The notes: generated by a model not told the origin, from the letters alone. DNA of 64,000 nucleotides from Hyphomicrobiales bacterium 4NK60-0047b (GCA_040367435.1 BAABWY010000006.1:62001-126000), one strand, 5' to 3'; positions 33,442 to 44,441 are shown, counted from the stretch's first letter. Numbers and translations: made by a program.

Positions 33442-34418
33442 CTATACACCCTAAAATATATGTAGCTGGACATCGGGGTATGGTGGGTTCGGCGATTGTT
33501 CGAGACTTACAAAAAAGTGGACATTTGCCTGAGAATCTCATTACGCGAACTCATACTGAACTCGATTTAACTAATCAGCTAGCAGTTAAAGATTTCTTTC
33601 AGGCAGAGCAGCCAGATGAGGTGTATTTAGCTGCGGCAAAAGTGGGCGGCATTCATGCCAATAATACATATCCCGCAGAGTTTATTTATGAAAATTTAAT
33701 GATCCAAAACAATGTGGTAGATGCTGCATTTCGCTCCGGCATTAAGAAATTATTATTTCTTGGTTCAAGTTGTATTTACCCAAAACTTGCAAAGCAGCCT
33801 ATGGATGAAGAGCAGTTGTTAACTGGCAAGCTTGAGGAAACGAATGAGCCATATGCGATAGCTAAAATTGCAGGGATAAAACTTTGTGAAAGCTATAACC
33901 GCCAATATGGTGAAAGTCATGGCATTGATTATAGAAGTGTAATGCCAACAAATCTTTATGGACCGGGTGATAATTATCACCCGGAAAACAGTCACGTTAT
34001 ACCTGCATTGCTTCGAAGGTTTCATGAAGCAAAATTAGAGAGTCAAAAAGTAGTAACGGTTTGGGGAAGTGGTACCCCTTTTCGGGAATTTCTACATGTT
34101 GACGATATGGCGTCTGCAAGCGTTTACGTTATGAACTTGGATAAGTCTGTTTATGACCAGCACACGTCACCGATGCAAGCCCATGTGAATGTTGGTAGCG
34201 GTCGAGAAGTCTCTATTGGCGAGTTGGCGAAATTGGTTGCTGATGCGGTTGGTTTCGAAGGTGAGATAGTATTTGATGCGAGCAAACCAGATGGCCCACC
34301 TAGAAAATTAATGGACAGCGAACGGTTAAATTCATTGGGGTGGAACCCTAACATTGACCTTGAAAAAGGTTTAAGTGAAACCTACAAAATTTTTTTAGAA
34401 ATTGAGAAAGTAAGTTAA
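33438..34418 (+). CDS. fcl: GDP-L-fucose synthase
   Basis: 326-residue SDR epimerase/reductase. NADPH-binding GHRGMVGSA near residue 12, Ser of SSCIYP near 111 and the catalytic Y-x3-K in [11 protein letters not shown] near 140. It converts GDP-4-keto-6-deoxymannose to GDP-L-fucose. It overlaps manC by 4 bases and gmd by 1 base (TAATG), so the three are translationally coupled. Confidence 0.95.
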   Translation: MTIHPKIYVAGHRGMVGSAIVRDLQKSGHLPENLITRTHTELDLTNQLAVKDFFQAEQPDEVYLAAAKVGGIHANNTYPAEFIYENLMIQNNVVDAAFRSGIKKLLFLGSSCIYPKLAKQPMDEEQLLTGKLEETNEPYAIAKIAGIKLCESYNRQYGESHGIDYRSVMPTNLYGPGDNYHPENSHVIPALLRRFHEAKLESQKVVTVWGSGTPFREFLHVDDMASASVYVMNLDKSVYDQHTSPMQAHVNVGSGREVSIGELAKLVADAVGFEGEIVFDASKPDGPPRKLMDSERLNSLGWNPNIDLEKGLSETYKIFLEIEKVS

Positions 34419-35551
34419 TGACAGAAAGTGCCAAAGTAGCCCTAATCACAGGGATCACAGGTCAGGACGGTTCTTATTTGGCAGAGTTCCTTCTTGAAAA
34501 GGGTTATATAGTCCATGGCGTGAAACGAAGAGCTTCACTCTTCAATACCCAAAGGGTTGATCACATTTATCAAGATCCCCACATTCAGGGAAGAAATTTT
34601 AAATTACATTATGGTGATTTATCGGATACCAGTAATTTGGTGCGTATTATACAAGAAACGCAACCCGATGAGATTTACAATCTAGGTGCGCAAAGTCATG
34701 TTGCTGTTAGTTTTGAAAGTCCTGAATACACTGCTGATGTAGACGCTATTGGAACATTGCGAATTTTAGAAGCAATACGAATATTAGGCCTTGAAAAGAA
34801 AACTCGTTTCTATCAGGCCTCAACCAGTGAACTCTATGGTCTTGTTCAAGAAACTCCTCAGAAGGAAACAACACCATTTTACCCAAGAAGCCCATATGCG
34901 GTGGCAAAGCTATATGCTTACTGGATTGCAGTAAACTATCGAGAGGCTTATGGCATCTATGCGTGTAATGGAATTCTATTTAACCACGAAAGTGAACGAC
35001 GTGGTGAAACCTTTGTTACCCGAAAGATTACAAGAGCCCTGGCCAACATTTCGCAAGGTCTGGAAGATTGTTTGTACCTAGGTAATATGGATGCATTGCG
35101 AGATTGGGGACACGCAAAAGATTACGTCCGTATGCAGTGGATGATGTTGCAGCAAGAAGAGCCTGAAGATTTTGTAATCGCAACAGGTGCGCAATATAGT
35201 GTACGCCAGTTCGTTGAATGGACAGCTAATGAACTAGGTATCACCTTAAAATTTAGAGGTGAAGGTGTTGATGAAGTCGGAGTTGTCGAAAAAGTTGAGG
35301 GTGAAGCCAGTGAAATGGTATCAGTTGGTGATGTCATCGTTAAGGTTGACCCAAGGTATTTTCGTCCAACGGAAGTTGAAACTTTGTTGGGTGATCCAAC
35401 CAAAGCCAAAGAAAGACTAGGCTGGGTTCCTGAAATTACCGCACAAGAAATGTGTCAGGAAATGACAAGTTATGACCTTGAGCAAGCCAAACGCACAGCC
35501 TTGTTAAAGCAACATGGATTTGATGTGAAAATTAGCTTGGAAGATGGTTAA
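34418..35551 (+). CDS. gmd: GDP-mannose 4,6-dehydratase
   Basis: 377-residue SDR dehydratase. NADP-binding [15 protein letters not shown] near residues 14-28, catalytic Thr/Glu in STSELYG near 137 and Y-x3-K in [12 protein letters not shown] near 160. It makes GDP-4-keto-6-deoxymannose, the Fcl substrate. Length is at the upper end of the family because of a small insertion around residues 285-308 ([20 protein letters not shown]). Confidence 0.95.
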   Translation: MTESAKVALITGITGQDGSYLAEFLLEKGYIVHGVKRRASLFNTQRVDHIYQDPHIQGRNFKLHYGDLSDTSNLVRIIQETQPDEIYNLGAQSHVAVSFESPEYTADVDAIGTLRILEAIRILGLEKKTRFYQASTSELYGLVQETPQKETTPFYPRSPYAVAKLYAYWIAVNYREAYGIYACNGILFNHESERRGETFVTRKITRALANISQGLEDCLYLGNMDALRDWGHAKDYVRMQWMMLQQEEPEDFVIATGAQYSVRQFVEWTANELGITLKFRGEGVDEVGVVEKVEGEASEMVSVGDVIVKVDPRYFRPTEVETLLGDPTKAKERLGWVPEITAQEMCQEMTSYDLEQAKRTALLKQHGFDVKISLEDG

Positions 35552-35584
35552 TCGTTACCTTCAATTTTTTACGAGGTTAAGTCT

Positions 35585-36421
35585 TTGTCTGAAACCAATG
35601 AGCAAATTCTGGTTATTGAAGCCGGAGCTACAGATCGCAATTATTGGCGAGACCTTTGGAAATTTCGAGAACTATTTCTCGTTCTTGCTTGGAGAGATGT
35701 ATCTGTCCGATATAAGCAAACAGTAGTTGGTCTTGCTTGGGCATTAATTAGGCCCTTTATAACCATGATAGTGTTTACGGTTATTTTTGGTAATCTTGCG
35801 AAATTACCTTCTGAAGGTGCCGCACCTTACGCCTTAATGGTGTATGCTGGCTTACTACCTTGGCAATTTTTTTCTCAAGGGTTGGCAGATGTTGGCAATA
35901 GCATGGTGGTGAATTCTCATTTGGTGAGTAAAGTTTATTTTCCGCGGATGATTGTTCCTGTTTCAGCATTGGTTGTATCTCTAATTGATTTCTTAATCAG
36001 CTTTATCATCCTTGTTGTCTTAATGGTTTGGTTCCTCTATCCACCTGGTTGGCAAATTTTGTTCCTGCCATTCTTTTTAATGATGGCAGTTTTAGCAGCA
36101 CTTGGACCAGGGCTCTGGCTTTCTGCATTAAATGTTAAATATAGAGATTTTCGATACATAATCCCGTTCATATTGCAGCTAGGAATGTATCTGTCGCCTG
36201 TTGGGTTTAGTTCTTCGGTTGTTCCAGAGCAATGGCGGCTGCTTTATTCATTAAACCCTATGGTAGGTGTTATTGACGGTTTCAGGTGGTCAATTTTAGG
36301 AAACGAAGCCAATTTCTATATGCCTGGTTTCATTTTAAGCTGGGTAATTATCGGTTTCTTTTTATGGTTGGGCATTCGTCAGTTCCGTAAAACAGAGAAA
36401 ACCTTTGCGGATATAATTTAA
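35585..36421 (+). CDS. wzm: Polysaccharide ABC exporter permease (Wzm-like)
   Basis: 278-residue ABC-2 permease with an N-terminal amphipathic region (FRELFLVLAWRDVSVRYKQTVVGLAWALIRP) and six hydrophobic segments. It starts with TTG at 35585 (GAGG upstream); no in-frame ATG keeps the conserved N-terminus. With the ATPase encoded 18 bases later it exports finished lipid-linked polysaccharide across the inner membrane. Confidence 0.9.
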   Translation: MSETNEQILVIEAGATDRNYWRDLWKFRELFLVLAWRDVSVRYKQTVVGLAWALIRPFITMIVFTVIFGNLAKLPSEGAAPYALMVYAGLLPWQFFSQGLADVGNSMVVNSHLVSKVYFPRMIVPVSALVVSLIDFLISFIILVVLMVWFLYPPGWQILFLPFFLMMAVLAALGPGLWLSALNVKYRDFRYIIPFILQLGMYLSPVGFSSSVVPEQWRLLYSLNPMVGVIDGFRWSILGNEANFYMPGFILSWVIIGFFLWLGIRQFRKTEKTFADII

Positions 36422-36439
36422 CCCATAGAATTAAGTCAA

Positions 36440-37720
36440 ATGTCAAATACAGCTATCACAATTGAAAATATATCTAAATGCTACCTTGTCGGACATAAGT
36501 CTAAACAAACAGAACGCTATACGGCCCTGCGAGATGTGCTTGTGCAAAGCATGGGAAGTTTCTACCAAAAAAGTAAGGATATGCTTCATGGGCGCCCCTT
36601 AATTATTGGTGATGAAATTGAAGAGTTTTGGGCGTTAAAAGGCGTCAACTTAGAGATCAATATCGGCGACCGTATTGGAATTGTTGGGCGCAATGGCGCC
36701 GGCAAATCCACTCTACTAAAAATTCTATCTCGCATCACAGACCCAACAAAGGGTAAAATTACGATGCGAGGTCGTGTCTCTAGTTTGCTTGAAGTTGGCA
36801 CAGGTTTTAACTCAGAACTAACAGGGCGCGAAAACATTTTTCTCAATGGTGCTATTCTTGGCATGACGAAAAATGACATTAAGGCTCGGTTTGATGAGAT
36901 CGTTGAATTCGCACAAGTCGAACAGTTTTTAGATACACCTGTTAAACGATATTCATCAGGTATGTTTGTACGGTTGGCTTTTGCCGTTGCAGCTCATTTA
37001 GAGCCTGAAATTCTCATTGTTGATGAAGTCTTAGCCGTCGGAGATCTTAATTTTAGAAATAAGTGTCTAGGCAAAATGAAAGAAATTGGCCAAAGCGGTA
37101 GAACAATTATATTTGTCAGTCATGATATGAGCACCGTCAGGCAGCTTTGTGATAGAGCTGTAATTATGGGCGATGGGCAAGTTCTAGACACCGGTACAAC
37201 AGAAGAAATTACAAGAAAATATGAAAAGGCCTCTCTGGGATTAACGAACAATAGATTGTCAACAGTACTAAGAGAACAAGGACCTGGAGGGTACCACTTT
37301 TCTAAGGTTGAATTAAGAAATGCTGAGGATGGAAAAGTCTCGACTGAATTCCAGGCGGGCGATACAATTGAAATCAATTTATGGGGCAGCAGTGAAAAAC
37401 CTCCAACGGATAGCTACACAGTCGAGTTTTTTCTTCACAACCAAAGAGGAGACCGTATCAGTTGGGGAGCCTCTAATCCTATACAAAATAAATTCTATGG
37501 ACAAGAAGATACATTTTACAAATGCAATATTGGTCCACTACATCTTACATCAGGAATTTATTCTCTAAGTTTCTCAGTTAGAGTATGGGGATTGGAAAGA
37601 TGGGACACTTGGGAGCACGCAGTAGAATTTTCTATATTTCGATGTGATTTATTTAAGACAGGTTATGATGTGACTTCGTTGGGAGGTGGAGATTTTGTAA
37701 TTCCTCAGGTATGGGAATGA
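36440..37720 (+). CDS. wzt: Polysaccharide ABC exporter ATPase with Wzt C-terminal domain
   Basis: 426-residue ATPase. Walker A GRNGAGKST at 83-91, signature YSSGM at 171-175, Walker B ILIVDE at 191-196, His switch FVSHDMS near 230. The extra C-terminal domain (about 255-426, beta-sandwich pattern) is the Wzt_C carbohydrate-recognition domain, which reads the modified non-reducing end of the chain before export. Its presence predicts a terminal modification such as methylation, which fits the methyltransferases in this locus. Confidence 0.92.
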   Translation: MSNTAITIENISKCYLVGHKSKQTERYTALRDVLVQSMGSFYQKSKDMLHGRPLIIGDEIEEFWALKGVNLEINIGDRIGIVGRNGAGKSTLLKILSRITDPTKGKITMRGRVSSLLEVGTGFNSELTGRENIFLNGAILGMTKNDIKARFDEIVEFAQVEQFLDTPVKRYSSGMFVRLAFAVAAHLEPEILIVDEVLAVGDLNFRNKCLGKMKEIGQSGRTIIFVSHDMSTVRQLCDRAVIMGDGQVLDTGTTEEITRKYEKASLGLTNNRLSTVLREQGPGGYHFSKVELRNAEDGKVSTEFQAGDTIEINLWGSSEKPPTDSYTVEFFLHNQRGDRISWGASNPIQNKFYGQEDTFYKCNIGPLHLTSGIYSLSFSVRVWGLERWDTWEHAVEFSIFRCDLFKTGYDVTSLGGGDFVIPQVWE

Positions 37721-37763
37721 AAAAGTATTTTACTGATATGATTTGCAGACGGGTATTTAAAAG

Positions 37764-38711
37764 ATGACTCCAAAAGTATCGATCTTATTATCAATCTATA
37801 AAAGCGAAGCTTACCTCAGTAGTTGGCTGAAGAATGTGATTCAGTTAAGCATTTGGCATGAAATAGAATTAATAATAGTCGCAAATGCGCCTAGCTCCCG
37901 AGAGCAGGAAATAATATCAGAATTCCTTAAGAGTTGGCGTGAGCAAACCCACTATATAGAAGTTGATAGAGAGAATTTATATAAATCATGGAATAGGTGT
38001 CTCAATATAGCTACAGGTAAGTATTGTGCTATAGCAAACGTTGACGATCTAAGGACACCAGATGGGCTGGAACAACAAGTTAATATTTTAGAGAAGCATC
38101 TCAATTATCTATTTTGTTTTTCTGACTTCTGGTCAGTGACAACATTTCCAAGCACAAAAGGAACGCTAGTTAATATCCCGAATTATAAGGAAGAAGAATT
38201 AACGAGGGGTATGTTAGCCGGCCCGTTTTTCATATGGCGCAGAGAAGACAATAATTCAAGACCTATCAGATTTGATGAGCAGTTTAAAAGTGGAGGTGAT
38301 TTTGACTTTGCTGTTCGTTTAGCACTGGCAGGCCAGGGGTTCTATCATCAAGAACCAGTCGGTTATTATCTAAATCAAGGGACGGGTTTAAGTACAGGTT
38401 CAGACTTACAGCCGATAGAGCGTATAGTTATCGAATTGCGTTATGGTATATATGATAAAATTGAATACCAATATTTACCCAAAGCATTTGATTATGACGT
38501 AAAATTTATCCATCTTGATAATGAGCGCATACCTATTTCTGATTTTATTGACAATTATGAGGAATGGATTAGTTCGAGACAAAAAGATTGGTTTAATCAA
38601 GGATTGATACGATCTTCATTTTTTGCGTTCTTAAAAAAAAGTAAAACTTTCCTTGTACTCAAAAAGACTAAGTCAATGGTCACTTTTCTAGGTAGAAGGA
38701 TTTTTAAATGA
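37764..38711 (+). CDS. Family 2-like glycosyltransferase
   Basis: 315 residues, GT-A fold: KVSILLSIYKSEAYL at residues 4-18 and the metal-binding DxD-like IANVDDLRTPDG near 94-103. Overlaps the next gene by 4 bases. It would add one sugar at the cytoplasmic face; donor and acceptor are unknown. Confidence 0.82.
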   Translation: MTPKVSILLSIYKSEAYLSSWLKNVIQLSIWHEIELIIVANAPSSREQEIISEFLKSWREQTHYIEVDRENLYKSWNRCLNIATGKYCAIANVDDLRTPDGLEQQVNILEKHLNYLFCFSDFWSVTTFPSTKGTLVNIPNYKEEELTRGMLAGPFFIWRREDNNSRPIRFDEQFKSGGDFDFAVRLALAGQGFYHQEPVGYYLNQGTGLSTGSDLQPIERIVIELRYGIYDKIEYQYLPKAFDYDVKFIHLDNERIPISDFIDNYEEWISSRQKDWFNQGLIRSSFFAFLKKSKTFLVLKKTKSMVTFLGRRIFK

Positions 38712-39664
38712 AAATTATAGCCCTATTTCCAGTCAGAAATGAGGAATGGATATTACCAACATATCTGTCTTCTGTTAGTCAAATAGCCGACGAGATAATT
38801 GCTCTGGATCAGGAATCTGAAGATTCAACAGAAAAAATTTTGAAAGAGAAAAATGTACGTGTTGAGAAAAACATTGTTCCAAAAGGTACATGGCAACAAA
38901 CGAACATTAGGCGGGAAAAGCTCCTTTCCTTGGGACGTGCTAGTGGCGGAACCCATTTCATTTGGTTAGATGCTGACGAAGCATTTACAGCAAATTTTTT
39001 AAAACAAGGTCGAGATATAATAGGAAATTTGAAGCCCGGACAAAAATTAACCATGCAATGGCTAGCTCTATGGAAGTCAATAGATAAATATCGTGATGAT
39101 GAGAGTGTTTGGAGTAATAATTTTAAAGATTTTATTGTTTGCGATCATCCTGACTATGGATTTGAAGTAGCCCATATTCACGAAGGAAGAACACAAGGTC
39201 CAAATACGACAGATACTTTGGTACAATTGCCTCTAGAAAAAGGCGCGGTCCTACATTTTCAGTTCGTTCCGTGGCAAAAATTCCAATTAAAACAAGCTTG
39301 GTATCGTTGTTTGGAATTGATTGACGCCCCTAATGCAGCCGAAAGTATAAATGCGACTTACTCAATTACACTTGATGACCCAAAAGTGGGTCTGCAAAAA
39401 ATACCAGAAGACTGGACTAACGATCTTCAAATAGATCCTTTGATTACACAAAATTCAAGTAGTTGGCATTTAAATGAAATAATTAAATTATTTAATAAGC
39501 ACGGGATTGAATTTTTTGAGCCACTACAAATTTGGCACTTAGATGAGTTAAACTGTGAGTTTGAAAAAAGATTAGGGCGCCCTCCTAAAAAAAATATGTA
39601 TAGGCATAATATGAGAATTTGGAGTCGTTTGAAAGGTAGCATATTACGTAGGGTTAATAGGTAA
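38708..39664 (+). CDS. Family 2-like glycosyltransferase
   Basis: 318 residues. ALFPVRNEEWILPTYLSSV at 5-23 and IWLDADEAF near 83 (DAD metal motif) mark a GT-A enzyme. The C-terminal half (Trp- and His-rich) does not match a subfamily I recognise. Starts within the end of the previous gene (ATGA overlap). Confidence 0.8.
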   Translation: MKIIALFPVRNEEWILPTYLSSVSQIADEIIALDQESEDSTEKILKEKNVRVEKNIVPKGTWQQTNIRREKLLSLGRASGGTHFIWLDADEAFTANFLKQGRDIIGNLKPGQKLTMQWLALWKSIDKYRDDESVWSNNFKDFIVCDHPDYGFEVAHIHEGRTQGPNTTDTLVQLPLEKGAVLHFQFVPWQKFQLKQAWYRCLELIDAPNAAESINATYSITLDDPKVGLQKIPEDWTNDLQIDPLITQNSSSWHLNEIIKLFNKHGIEFFEPLQIWHLDELNCEFEKRLGRPPKKNMYRHNMRIWSRLKGSILRRVNR

Positions 39665-39924
39665 TTAGACGCGAATATGTTTTTTTGAGCTTGTCTTCGG
39701 AAATTCAAATACAGACTGAAACAACTATTAATAGGATCGAGCGCATCTTGATCACTTTAAAACATCGACTTTAATTTGATCTACTACTACAATCAACTTT
39801 TACATTTTACTTATCTCTGTTTGATTAAGTCTATCTCGTTAAGCACCAAAAGAATTCAGTCTCAAAAATAACTGACCAAATATTCACCGAATTGATTTTC
39901 GGCAGAAAAAACTGGAGCAAAAAA

Positions 39925-40686
39925 ATGACCATCAAGCATATAATACTCCGCATATGGAATAGAATCATTGGTCTTAATGCGATACAAAAAATTACTCAAA
40001 AAAAAGATAAACAAGAAAATATAAATCCTTTTTTTGTAACTCCTCCCTGGGAGTATGTACAAAATGTTACTGAATATAACTTACATCGATATTTAGGGTT
40101 GAAAGCCTCTGATATTAAAACTTGGTGTATTGTGGGTGGATATGTTGGGAACGAAGTTGATGTAATCATGAGAAACTACCCTGCATCTAAGATTGATATT
40201 TTTGAATGTTCAGAAAGATATACCGAACAACTGCGAAAACGCTTTCATAGCAATGAGAAAGTACGAGTAATTGAGAAAGCTGTTTCTTCCGTTGCTGGAA
40301 AAATTTCATTCCATGAAACTTCACTAACAGGAAGTGGAAGTCTTCTTAAAATTGGGGAGCTTGCTAAAAAGAGTTACGATGCGACAGCTGCAGAAACTTT
40401 TGAAGTTGAAGCAATTACTCTAGATGAATTTTATGACGGTAAAGGTGTTGATATTTTACAAATCGATGTGCAGGGAGCAGAAAAATTAGTGCTAACTGGT
40501 AGTGTTGAGATGTTGAAAAGCACGAAAGCTGTTTTTATTGAAGTTTCGATTCATCCTGATTTGTATGAGGGAGCAGTAACATTTGATGAATTGGAAACTT
40601 TTTTAAAGAAAAATGATTTTAAACTTGTTTTATTAGGAACAGATATAAACTTAACTGGTAACGCTTTGTTTTTGAAGAGCTCATAG
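39925..40686 (+). CDS. FkbM family methyltransferase
   Basis: 253 residues from the ATG at 39925 (GGAGC upstream); an in-frame TTG at 39892 lacks support. SAM region around WCIVGGYVGNEVDVI, acidic residue in IFECSERY, and FkbM motif LQIDVQGAEKLVL near residue 184. Probably O-methylates a sugar of the glycan. Preceded by a 260-base gap with no gene. Confidence 0.82.
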   Translation: MTIKHIILRIWNRIIGLNAIQKITQKKDKQENINPFFVTPPWEYVQNVTEYNLHRYLGLKASDIKTWCIVGGYVGNEVDVIMRNYPASKIDIFECSERYTEQLRKRFHSNEKVRVIEKAVSSVAGKISFHETSLTGSGSLLKIGELAKKSYDATAAETFEVEAITLDEFYDGKGVDILQIDVQGAEKLVLTGSVEMLKSTKAVFIEVSIHPDLYEGAVTFDELETFLKKNDFKLVLLGTDINLTGNALFLKSS

Positions 40687-40707
40687 TTGTTTTTTAAATT
40701 ATTTTTT

Positions 40708-40848
40708 ATGACTTATAATTATACTCAAATTAATTCAAAAGCCTGGTGGCAAAAACAACTTTCTAATTGGGAGTTAGACTTTTTCGGCCCTCCAATCCAA
40801 GACCTATCAAATAGAAACACGGGATTCCATGGTTGTAAAGCCCGATAA
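40708..40848 (+). pseudogene. Short ORF, possible gene remnant
   Basis: 46 codons from ATG 40708. The peptide (NSKAWWQKQLSNWELDFFG in its middle) has the look of the start of a longer soluble enzyme and ends abruptly at TAA. It lies in a gap between two cluster genes and has no good ribosome site. It may be the remains of a lost cluster gene, or chance. Confidence 0.25.
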
Positions 40849-40892
40849 ATTTTCCATGAGACAAGCTTGTGTTCAAAGCTGGGTAAAGACAA

Positions 40893-41894
40893 ATGCACCC
40901 ACAACCTGAAATAACATTTCTCACAAGACCAATCAATGTCGGTCAAAAATCTCTTTATCTATTAACCCGATCATTTTTTAAAAGAATCTGGTACAGATTA
41001 AGGGGCCATGAGATGCCCAAAACGCCAGAGTTCGGTGGGCATTCAGCTGTTACTAGAAGTGTCATTCACGGGTTTAGGGACATTGGAGTCTCTGTTAACT
41101 TAGATCCAAAATCACTTAATCAAGTTGCAGAAACTGTTCATGTGCTCAGTGATTTAGCAGCGCTAAAACAAGCCATCTCTTGGAAACGTCAAGGACAAAT
41201 AAAAAAACTAGTTGCAGGACCAAATCTTGTTGTTTTGCCTTCAGATGATCTGGCAATCAGTGCACCCGAAATTGACCTTTTTTTAGTCAATAGCGAATGG
41301 ACACGGTCCGTGTATATAGAGGATTTACCGTTACTAGAGGATAAAATAAATATCTGGCCATCTGGTGTAGATATAAAATTTTGGCAACCAGCTGATGCAA
41401 TAAAAACATCTGATAGAGCACTTATATATATTAAAGATAAAACTTGTCAAAGTTTAATCAAGAAATGTGAGAAGGCCTTAAATGAACAAGGAATTGTCTC
41501 TCAAAGGTTAGTATATGGAGAATACCAATTAGAAGAATTCAGAAAAGAATTATCACTTAGTACAATTTCAGTTTTTTTTAGTGCGCATGAAAGTCAGGGC
41601 TTAGCTCTTGCGGAGGCCTGGGCAATGAATATACCAACATTGGTTTGGGAACCAGGATCAATCAAGATAAAAAGAAAAGGCTCAATTAATACGTTAGAAC
41701 GCACCTGTTCATCAGCACCCTATCTAACAAATTCTTGCGGTTTATTTTTTAAGACTGAAACTGAATTCGAAGATAGCTTGTCAAAATATATAAATAATAA
41801 AAAGTCATATTCTCCAAGAAAATGGGTGATTGAAAATCTCTCAGATTCAAAATCAGCACTTAATTTACAGGATATAATTTTAAAAAATGCTTAG
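40893..41894 (+). CDS. Glycosyltransferase, family 4-like
   Basis: 333 residues, GT-B-like. The second Rossmann half carries STISVFFSAHESQGLALAEAWAMNIPTLVWEPGS (around 225-258), the E-x7-E nucleotide-sugar region of retaining GT4 enzymes. The N-terminal half is poorly conserved. Overlaps the next gene by 8 bases. Confidence 0.78.
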   Translation: MHPQPEITFLTRPINVGQKSLYLLTRSFFKRIWYRLRGHEMPKTPEFGGHSAVTRSVIHGFRDIGVSVNLDPKSLNQVAETVHVLSDLAALKQAISWKRQGQIKKLVAGPNLVVLPSDDLAISAPEIDLFLVNSEWTRSVYIEDLPLLEDKINIWPSGVDIKFWQPADAIKTSDRALIYIKDKTCQSLIKKCEKALNEQGIVSQRLVYGEYQLEEFRKELSLSTISVFFSAHESQGLALAEAWAMNIPTLVWEPGSIKIKRKGSINTLERTCSSAPYLTNSCGLFFKTETEFEDSLSKYINNKKSYSPRKWVIENLSDSKSALNLQDIILKNA

Positions 41895-42582
41895 AAAAGT
41901 TTCAAAATTTTTTAGAACGCAAAATAAAAAGCATATAAAAACATATGCTCAATGTGGTGAAGATGTCATCATAGATTTTGCCTTCAAAACAATGGGTATG
42001 GAATATCCAACTTATTTAGATATTGGCGCTCACCACCCAACATACTTAAGCAATACATATTATTTTTATAAGCAAGGTTCTAAAGGAATTTGCATTGAGG
42101 CAGATCCGATGCTTAGTCGTAAAATAGTAAAAAAACGACCAAAAGATATGTGCTTAAATATTGGTGTCGGCTCAAAAAATGAGACCGCAGATTTTTATAT
42201 TATGAGCACCCCAACCCTAAACACTTTTTCTAAGGAAGAAGCAGAGAGATTAGAACTAACGACATCACAAAAAATTAAAAAAATTGTAAAAATTCCATTG
42301 CTAACTGTTCATGACATAATTGAGAAGCAGGGGGAGGGAAAATGTCCAAATTTGATTTCATTAGATGTGGAAGGACTTGATAAGACAATTCTCCAATCAA
42401 TAGATTTTAAGAAATATCGACCTGAAATAGTTTGTGTAGAAACTATTACATTTACTGAGGACAGTAACGAAAAAAAGATCCCAGAAATTATCAATTTAAT
42501 GATAGAAAATGATTATCTTTTGTATGCAGATACTTATATAAACTCGATTTTCATTTGTAAAAGAGCTTGGGATAAACGTTAG
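41887..42582 (+). CDS. FkbM family methyltransferase
   Basis: 231 residues. CGEDVIIDFAF at 22-32, YLDIGAHHPTYLSNTYYFY at 40-58 (SAM motif I), GICIEADP near 67 and LISLDVEGLDKTIL near 155-168 are all FkbM features. Second FkbM enzyme of the locus, translationally coupled to the glycosyltransferase before it. Confidence 0.85.
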   Translation: MLRKVSKFFRTQNKKHIKTYAQCGEDVIIDFAFKTMGMEYPTYLDIGAHHPTYLSNTYYFYKQGSKGICIEADPMLSRKIVKKRPKDMCLNIGVGSKNETADFYIMSTPTLNTFSKEEAERLELTTSQKIKKIVKIPLLTVHDIIEKQGEGKCPNLISLDVEGLDKTILQSIDFKKYRPEIVCVETITFTEDSNEKKIPEIINLMIENDYLLYADTYINSIFICKRAWDKR

Positions 42583-42615
42583 AAATTCGAAACTTGATTA
42601 ATTGGTAATGGATAA

Positions 42616-43452
42616 ATGGAGACTACTCAATTGAACAAAATACTAAACTCCTATTGGAATGTGAAAACACCATCATCTTATGTTGATGTGGTTAAAGATG
42701 CTGTTTCTGAGACAACAAAGTTTGAAAAATTCCGACAAGAAAAACAGTATGCGGGAATCGTAGAGAATTTACTTGAAGAAGATGGTTGGGATATTTACCA
42801 TTCTCTTCCGGGTGATATCATTGAGTTATTAAAGTTGACCGAAGATGCTGACAGTGTTGGTAGTCCACTTACCTTTAATTACTCCGGCCTAGAATTATCA
42901 CCTACAACACTGCGATATGCGAAGGTTCTAGAAGAATTATCAGGTTTATTTAACAATTTTAATGGAATAAATTCGATAGTTGAAATTGGTGTAGGCTATG
43001 GTGGACAGGCCAGATTGATCAGCCAATATATGGATCGTCTTGGCAAGAAACTAGAAAACTATACCTTAATAGACTTGCCTGAAGTCTTAAACTTAGCAAG
43101 GCTGTATTTAGAACATTTCAGTTTGAAAAATTCGATTCAATATAAATCAAAATCAGAATTATCTCAGTATAAGAAGAAGCAATATGATCTCCTTATTAGC
43201 AATTATGCTTTTTCAGAATTTAACCGACCTCTACAGGAAGAATACCTTGAAAAGGTAATTCTAAATTCTAAAGCTGGTTACCTAATAATGAATAATGGCA
43301 AAACCGAAAATGGACGGCATATTTGCGGCGAATTTGGAAATAAAGACTGCATTTTGGATATCGAGCTATTAGAAATAATTTCTGGGTCGAAGATTATCGA
43401 AAACAATTTACTTTCAAGCAAGGGTATCTACCTTATTGTTTTTGGCACATAA
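42616..43452 (+). CDS. Putative sugar O-methyltransferase
   Basis: 278 residues matching the family annotated as putative sugar O-methyltransferase: SAM motif VEIGVGYGGQARLISQ near residues 121-136, YTLIDLPEVLNLARLYL near 152-168, and YDLLISNYAFSEF near 192-204. Third methyltransferase of the locus, 33 bases after the FkbM gene. Confidence 0.82.
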   Translation: METTQLNKILNSYWNVKTPSSYVDVVKDAVSETTKFEKFRQEKQYAGIVENLLEEDGWDIYHSLPGDIIELLKLTEDADSVGSPLTFNYSGLELSPTTLRYAKVLEELSGLFNNFNGINSIVEIGVGYGGQARLISQYMDRLGKKLENYTLIDLPEVLNLARLYLEHFSLKNSIQYKSKSELSQYKKKQYDLLISNYAFSEFNRPLQEEYLEKVILNSKAGYLIMNNGKTENGRHICGEFGNKDCILDIELLEIISGSKIIENNLLSSKGIYLIVFGT

Positions 43453-43598
43453 ATAGAAATAAACATGATTGCGGCAATATATCTCTATTGTGAAACAAGG
43501 CAGATTTTATGGATAATATTAAACTTAGTTATTTAAATTGTGATGTTACTATCTAAGAAAATATTGAGAATTAAGTAATAGTACCGAGTTAGAAATTC

Positions 43599-44441
43599 AT
43601 GTCTTTATCAGATATCAAAATCTCCGTTATCATTCCAACTTGGAATCGCGCTGATTGTATTTCAAATGCAATAAATAGTGTGCTTGCTCAAACCTTCCCA
43701 GTTTTTGAAATTCTAATTTGTGATGATGGATCAAATGATAATACGAAAGAAATTATCGATACTTTCCCAAACGAAATTGTAAAATGGTTAAGTGGGCCAA
43801 GAGGCGGGTGTCCAGCCATTCCAAGAAATCGGGGCATTAAGGCCGCAAAAGGAAACTGGATTGCTTTTCTGGATAGTGATGATGAATGGCTACCAAAAAA
43901 GTTAGAAAAACAAGTCGAGAAAATTACTGCCACAGGCGCTATGGCATCATGTACTAACGCTACACGTTTAGTACCGTCTCTTGGTCTCGTTGGATGTGTG
44001 GTATCACATCAAAAATCAGAAATTCTTTTAAATGATTTGTTGGATGATAATAGAATAATTTGTAGCTCAGTTTTAATAAACCGTAATTTGCTAAAGAAAA
44101 TTGGCTTTTTTCCAGAAACCCACAATTTGAAAGTAGGAGAAGATTATTCTCTTTGGTTACGATCAACAAGTATCGCTAATTTTCAATATCTAGACCAACC
44201 ACTATTAATTTATAATGATGACCCAACTGACAGTGCTAGGGCTTTTTCACCCGGGTACTGGTTTCAAAAAAGACAAGTTTTTGGTAATTATTTTAACTGG
44301 TATTGGAATTTTAATAAGTTCCGCCTGCCGGTAATAATAGTAAAGTTTATTCTAATCAACCTTTATTCAATTTCTTTGAAAATATACAATAAATCTATTG
44401 CTTCACTTGCTTTATTCAAAAAAAAGGTCCTACAGAAATAA
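43599..44441 (+). CDS. Family 2 glycosyltransferase
   Basis: 280 residues. Canonical GT2 start (ISVIIPTWNRADCISNAINSVLAQT), ICDDGSNDNT near 44 and IAFLDSDDEW near 86 with the DxDD metal motif. The C-terminal 60 residues are hydrophobic and basic, suggesting membrane association. Confidence 0.88.
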   Translation: MSLSDIKISVIIPTWNRADCISNAINSVLAQTFPVFEILICDDGSNDNTKEIIDTFPNEIVKWLSGPRGGCPAIPRNRGIKAAKGNWIAFLDSDDEWLPKKLEKQVEKITATGAMASCTNATRLVPSLGLVGCVVSHQKSEILLNDLLDDNRIICSSVLINRNLLKKIGFFPETHNLKVGEDYSLWLRSTSIANFQYLDQPLLIYNDDPTDSARAFSPGYWFQKRQVFGNYFNWYWNFNKFRLPVIIVKFILINLYSISLKIYNKSIASLALFKKKVLQK